The notes under the pieces were generated by a model. That model was not told the origin of the DNA. It ran no database searches and was given only the letters and a program-made list of their open reading frames with translations. This document shows positions 62,414 through 64,000 of a stretch of 64,000 bases of DNA, piece by piece. The DNA is taken from assembly GCF_014646915.1 (NCBI RefSeq), contig NZ_BMOE01000011.1, forward strand, positions 68,223 through 132,222. The letters run 5' to 3'. Numbering within the stretch: the first letter of the stretch is position 1; the number at the start of each line of letters is the position of its first letter. Both the position numbers and the translations under genes were made by a program. Origin of the DNA: Deinococcus aquiradiocola (GTDB taxonomy: Bacteria; Deinococcota; Deinococci; Deinococcales; Deinococcaceae).

Positions 62414-63802
62414 TCAGTCGGCGGCCGGAGGGGCGGCCAGGGTGCGCAGCAGGGTGTCCTGCACGCGCCGCAGGTCCTGGCCCGGCCCGGCGTAGCGGTC
62501 CATCAGGATGGAGAACACCAGCACGCGCCCACCGCCCGGCCGGGTGTCCGGCAGGCCGAGGTAGCCGGACAGGGACGACACGCCCGGCAGGGTGCCGGTC
62601 TTGGCGCGCACGTCGAGGCCCGCGAGGCGCGAGGCGAGCGTGCCGCCCAGTTCGGTGTCGGCGCGGGTGGCGGTGCCGGTCCCGGCGCGCGGCAGCGCCT
62701 CGATCAGGGGGTTCTTCCGCTGCCGGTACGCCTGCAGCGGCGTGAGGCCGCTGGGCTGCGCGTGCAGGTACGTCCAGCGCAGCAGGCCGACCAGCAGGCG
62801 CGGCGTGAGGCGGTCCTGCCCGGACAGGCCCGAACCGTCCCGCACCACCAGTCCCGCGAGGGGTGCACCGGCCGCCGTCAGCAGCCGCTCTTCCTGCGCG
62901 CGGGCGTGCCGGGGACTGGCGGGGCGCCAGACGGGCGTGCCGGTGTTCACACCGAGGCGCGCGTACAGCTGTTCCGTCCAGACGTTGTCGCTGCGTTTCA
63001 GGGCGCGCTGCACCAGCGTCAGGAGGGGCGCGGAGCGGGTGGTGGCGACGCCTTCCTCGGGCCGCATCTTCACGCCCGGCATGGGGGCGGGCGTCACGGT
63101 GACGGTCTCCCCCACCGTGACCCCTGCGCGCCGCAGTTCCTGCCGGAACACCCCGCCGAGCCGCCGCAGGGCGGCGCGCGTGTCGGGCGTGGTCGTGATG
63201 GACTGCCCCTCGCCTGCCGTGGGGTCGTTGAGGGTCAGGCCCGTGACGGGGCGCTCCGCGACGGGGACGCTCCAGCCGGACTCGTCCGTCCCGGCGGGCG
63301 CGCCGATCAGGTGCGGGTCGAGGTGCAGGGCGTCCACGCGGTGCACGCCGGACCGGTACACCTGCCGCGCCAGTCCCGCGAGCGAGTGCTCACCCTGCGC
63401 CGCTTCCAGCGAGGGGTCGCCGCTCCCGACGAGCGTGAGGTGATCAGCGTGCGCGCCCGTTCCGGCGGGGCGGGTGACGGTGGTGCTGAACCAGTAGTCC
63501 CCGCCGAGCGTGTCGAGGACCGTGCCGAGGCTCAGGAGTTTCATGTTGGAGGCGGGCGTAAACGCCTCGCCGTCCCGGCGCGCATAGAGCGTCTCGCCCG
63601 TCTGCGCGTCGGCCACGAGCACACCCACGTGCGCATTCCCGGCGGCACGCAGGGCAGCGTCGAGCGCCGCCACGCGCGCCGCCGGGAGAGGCGCGGCCAC
63701 CTGCGCCGCCGGGGTGGGGGTGGGCGGCTGGCCCTGCCCTGCCCCGCTGCCGAGCAGCGCCAGCAGCGGCAACGTCAGGAGTCGGCGGGAGAGTGAGGGC
63801 AT
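62414..63802 (-). CDS. dacB: D-alanyl-D-alanine carboxypeptidase/endopeptidase (PBP4, S13)
   Basis: 462 residues. Signal peptide (SLSRRLLTLPLLALLGSGAG). The penicillin-binding motifs are SxxK in TPASNMKLLSLG, SxN in LKRSDNVWTEQL and KTG in DVRAKTGTLPGVSSLSGYLG; the large insert between the first two is the S13 mark. Trims or cleaves peptidoglycan cross-links in the periplasm. Start 63802 is set by the signal peptide. Upstream, a consensus promoter (63901-63929) meets a terminator hairpin (63868-63891) before reaching the gene. Confidence 0.94.
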   Translation of the reverse strand: MPSLSRRLLTLPLLALLGSGAGQGQPPTPTPAAQVAAPLPAARVAALDAALRAAGNAHVGVLVADAQTGETLYARRDGEAFTPASNMKLLSLGTVLDTLGGDYWFSTTVTRPAGTGAHADHLTLVGSGDPSLEAAQGEHSLAGLARQVYRSGVHRVDALHLDPHLIGAPAGTDESGWSVPVAERPVTGLTLNDPTAGEGQSITTTPDTRAALRRLGGVFRQELRRAGVTVGETVTVTPAPMPGVKMRPEEGVATTRSAPLLTLVQRALKRSDNVWTEQLYARLGVNTGTPVWRPASPRHARAQEERLLTAAGAPLAGLVVRDGSGLSGQDRLTPRLLVGLLRWTYLHAQPSGLTPLQAYRQRKNPLIEALPRAGTGTATRADTELGGTLASRLAGLDVRAKTGTLPGVSSLSGYLGLPDTRPGGGRVLVFSILMDRYAGPGQDLRRVQDTLLRTLAAPPAAD

Positions 63803-63867
63803 GGGCGCACCGGGAACACGAGGCGAGAGGCGCAGGGAGGCCGTCCGGGGGCGGTGACGGACGGCAA

Positions 63868-63891
63868 CAAAAAAGCGTCCCTTCGGACGCT
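63868..63891 (-). terminator. Hairpin terminator in the dacB leader
   Basis: The minus strand reads AGCGTCC-GAAG-GGACGCT followed by TTTTTT, then GTTGCC. It lies 66 bases before the dacB start and only about 10 bases after the -10 box at 63901. Confidence 0.85.
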
Positions 63892-63900
63892 GATAAGGAA

Positions 63901-63929
63901 AGTATACCCCGGTATGCACCCGGTGTCAA
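63901..63929 (-). promoter_or_regulatory. Consensus promoter upstream of dacB
   Basis: The minus strand has TTGACA (63924-63929), a 17-bp spacer and TATACT (63901-63906), the closest match to the sigma-A consensus in the window. The predicted RNA start is near 63894, just ahead of the hairpin. Confidence 0.88.
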
Positions 63930-63969
63930 ACGATGCACGCGGGTGGTCGTGGACTCTTGGGCACGACAG

Positions 63970-63984
63970 TGGTTCAATGAACCA
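63970..63984 (+). promoter_or_regulatory. Palindrome TGGTTCA-A-TGAACCA at the next gene's start
   Basis: Perfect 7-bp arms around one central base. Its last base is the A of a plus-strand ATG. Placement and symmetry suit an operator of a self-regulating gene (inference). Confidence 0.55.
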
Positions 63985-64000
63985 TGAACGAGCTTACGTG
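63984..64000 (+). CDS. Possible start of a further gene (partial)
   Basis: ATGAACGAGCTTACG encodes M-N-E-L-T and runs off the window. The only support is the ATG beside the palindrome at 63970. Function cannot be judged. Confidence 0.35.

Overview
The window reads as chromosomal DNA of a Deinococcus-type bacterium. The supporting features are very high GC by eye, dense short-spaced genes, many genes whose -10 box (TANNNT) sits only 5-9 bases before the start codon (leaderless or nearly leaderless transcription, known to be common in Deinococcus), and the gene set itself: CsaB with a DUF5693 membrane protein, a YfiT/BstA-type DinB protein, DUF937, circularly permuted ATP-grasp/alpha-E/transglutaminase genes, and Lpt-like permeases. 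No prophage, transposase gene, plasmid replication gene or CRISPR array is visible. The mobile DNA seen is a family of small non-autonomous repeats.

Layout. 1-5.3 kb: end of a PAS histidine kinase, tRNA-Asn with its own promoter and terminator, accD-accA, a LapA-like membrane protein and thymidine phosphorylase. 5.3-12.3 kb: mostly single housekeeping or hypothetical genes (M20 peptidase, DinB/YfiT, lptB, two GNAT acetyltransferases, kbl). 12.3-17.2 kb: a three-gene unit (roadblock/LC7 protein, secreted/membrane protein, large coiled-coil protein) whose first and third products seem to share an N-terminal helical domain. This is the best candidate for an undescribed system. 17.2-27.5 kb: DUF937 gene bracketed by an inverted pair of repeats, SDR, mazG-Nudix pair, folE, purA, an E2-like pseudo-enzyme, a Leu/Glu-dehydrogenase-like protein without its catalytic lysine, and udk. 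27.6-35 kb: envelope cluster (DUF5693, csaB, PfkB kinase, mltG, two LptF/G permeases). 35-45 kb: P450, ATP-grasp/alpha-E/transglutaminase cluster, A-type Fe-S carrier, GGDEF-EAL protein, M24 peptidase. 45-57.3 kb: PadR regulator with a clear double operator, cyclic amidohydrolase, chromate transporter, Pnkp-like protein with a lost P-loop, FtsB-like protein, thioesterase, ROK glucokinase with a 15-bp tandem repeat, MFS exporter, HD-GYP protein, acyl-CoA ligase, methyltransferase. 57.4-64 kb: metK, ridA, a response-regulator/kinase/YkvA operon, a small secreted protein, dacB and the edge of a further gene.

Most striking: six copies (8700, 17232, 18098, 40938, 44862 and about 56271) of a 90-263 bp element with terminal inverted repeats TACGGTKTTGA. 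Four intact copies are flanked by identical 3-bp repeats of the form TNA (TCA, TTA, TGA, TCA), as expected of an IS5-family (IS1031-type) derived MITE. In five of six copies one flanking triplet is exactly the stop codon of the adjoining gene, and several copies lie beside strong 3' hairpins. These elements therefore form 3' UTR or intergenic structure while leaving the reading frames intact.
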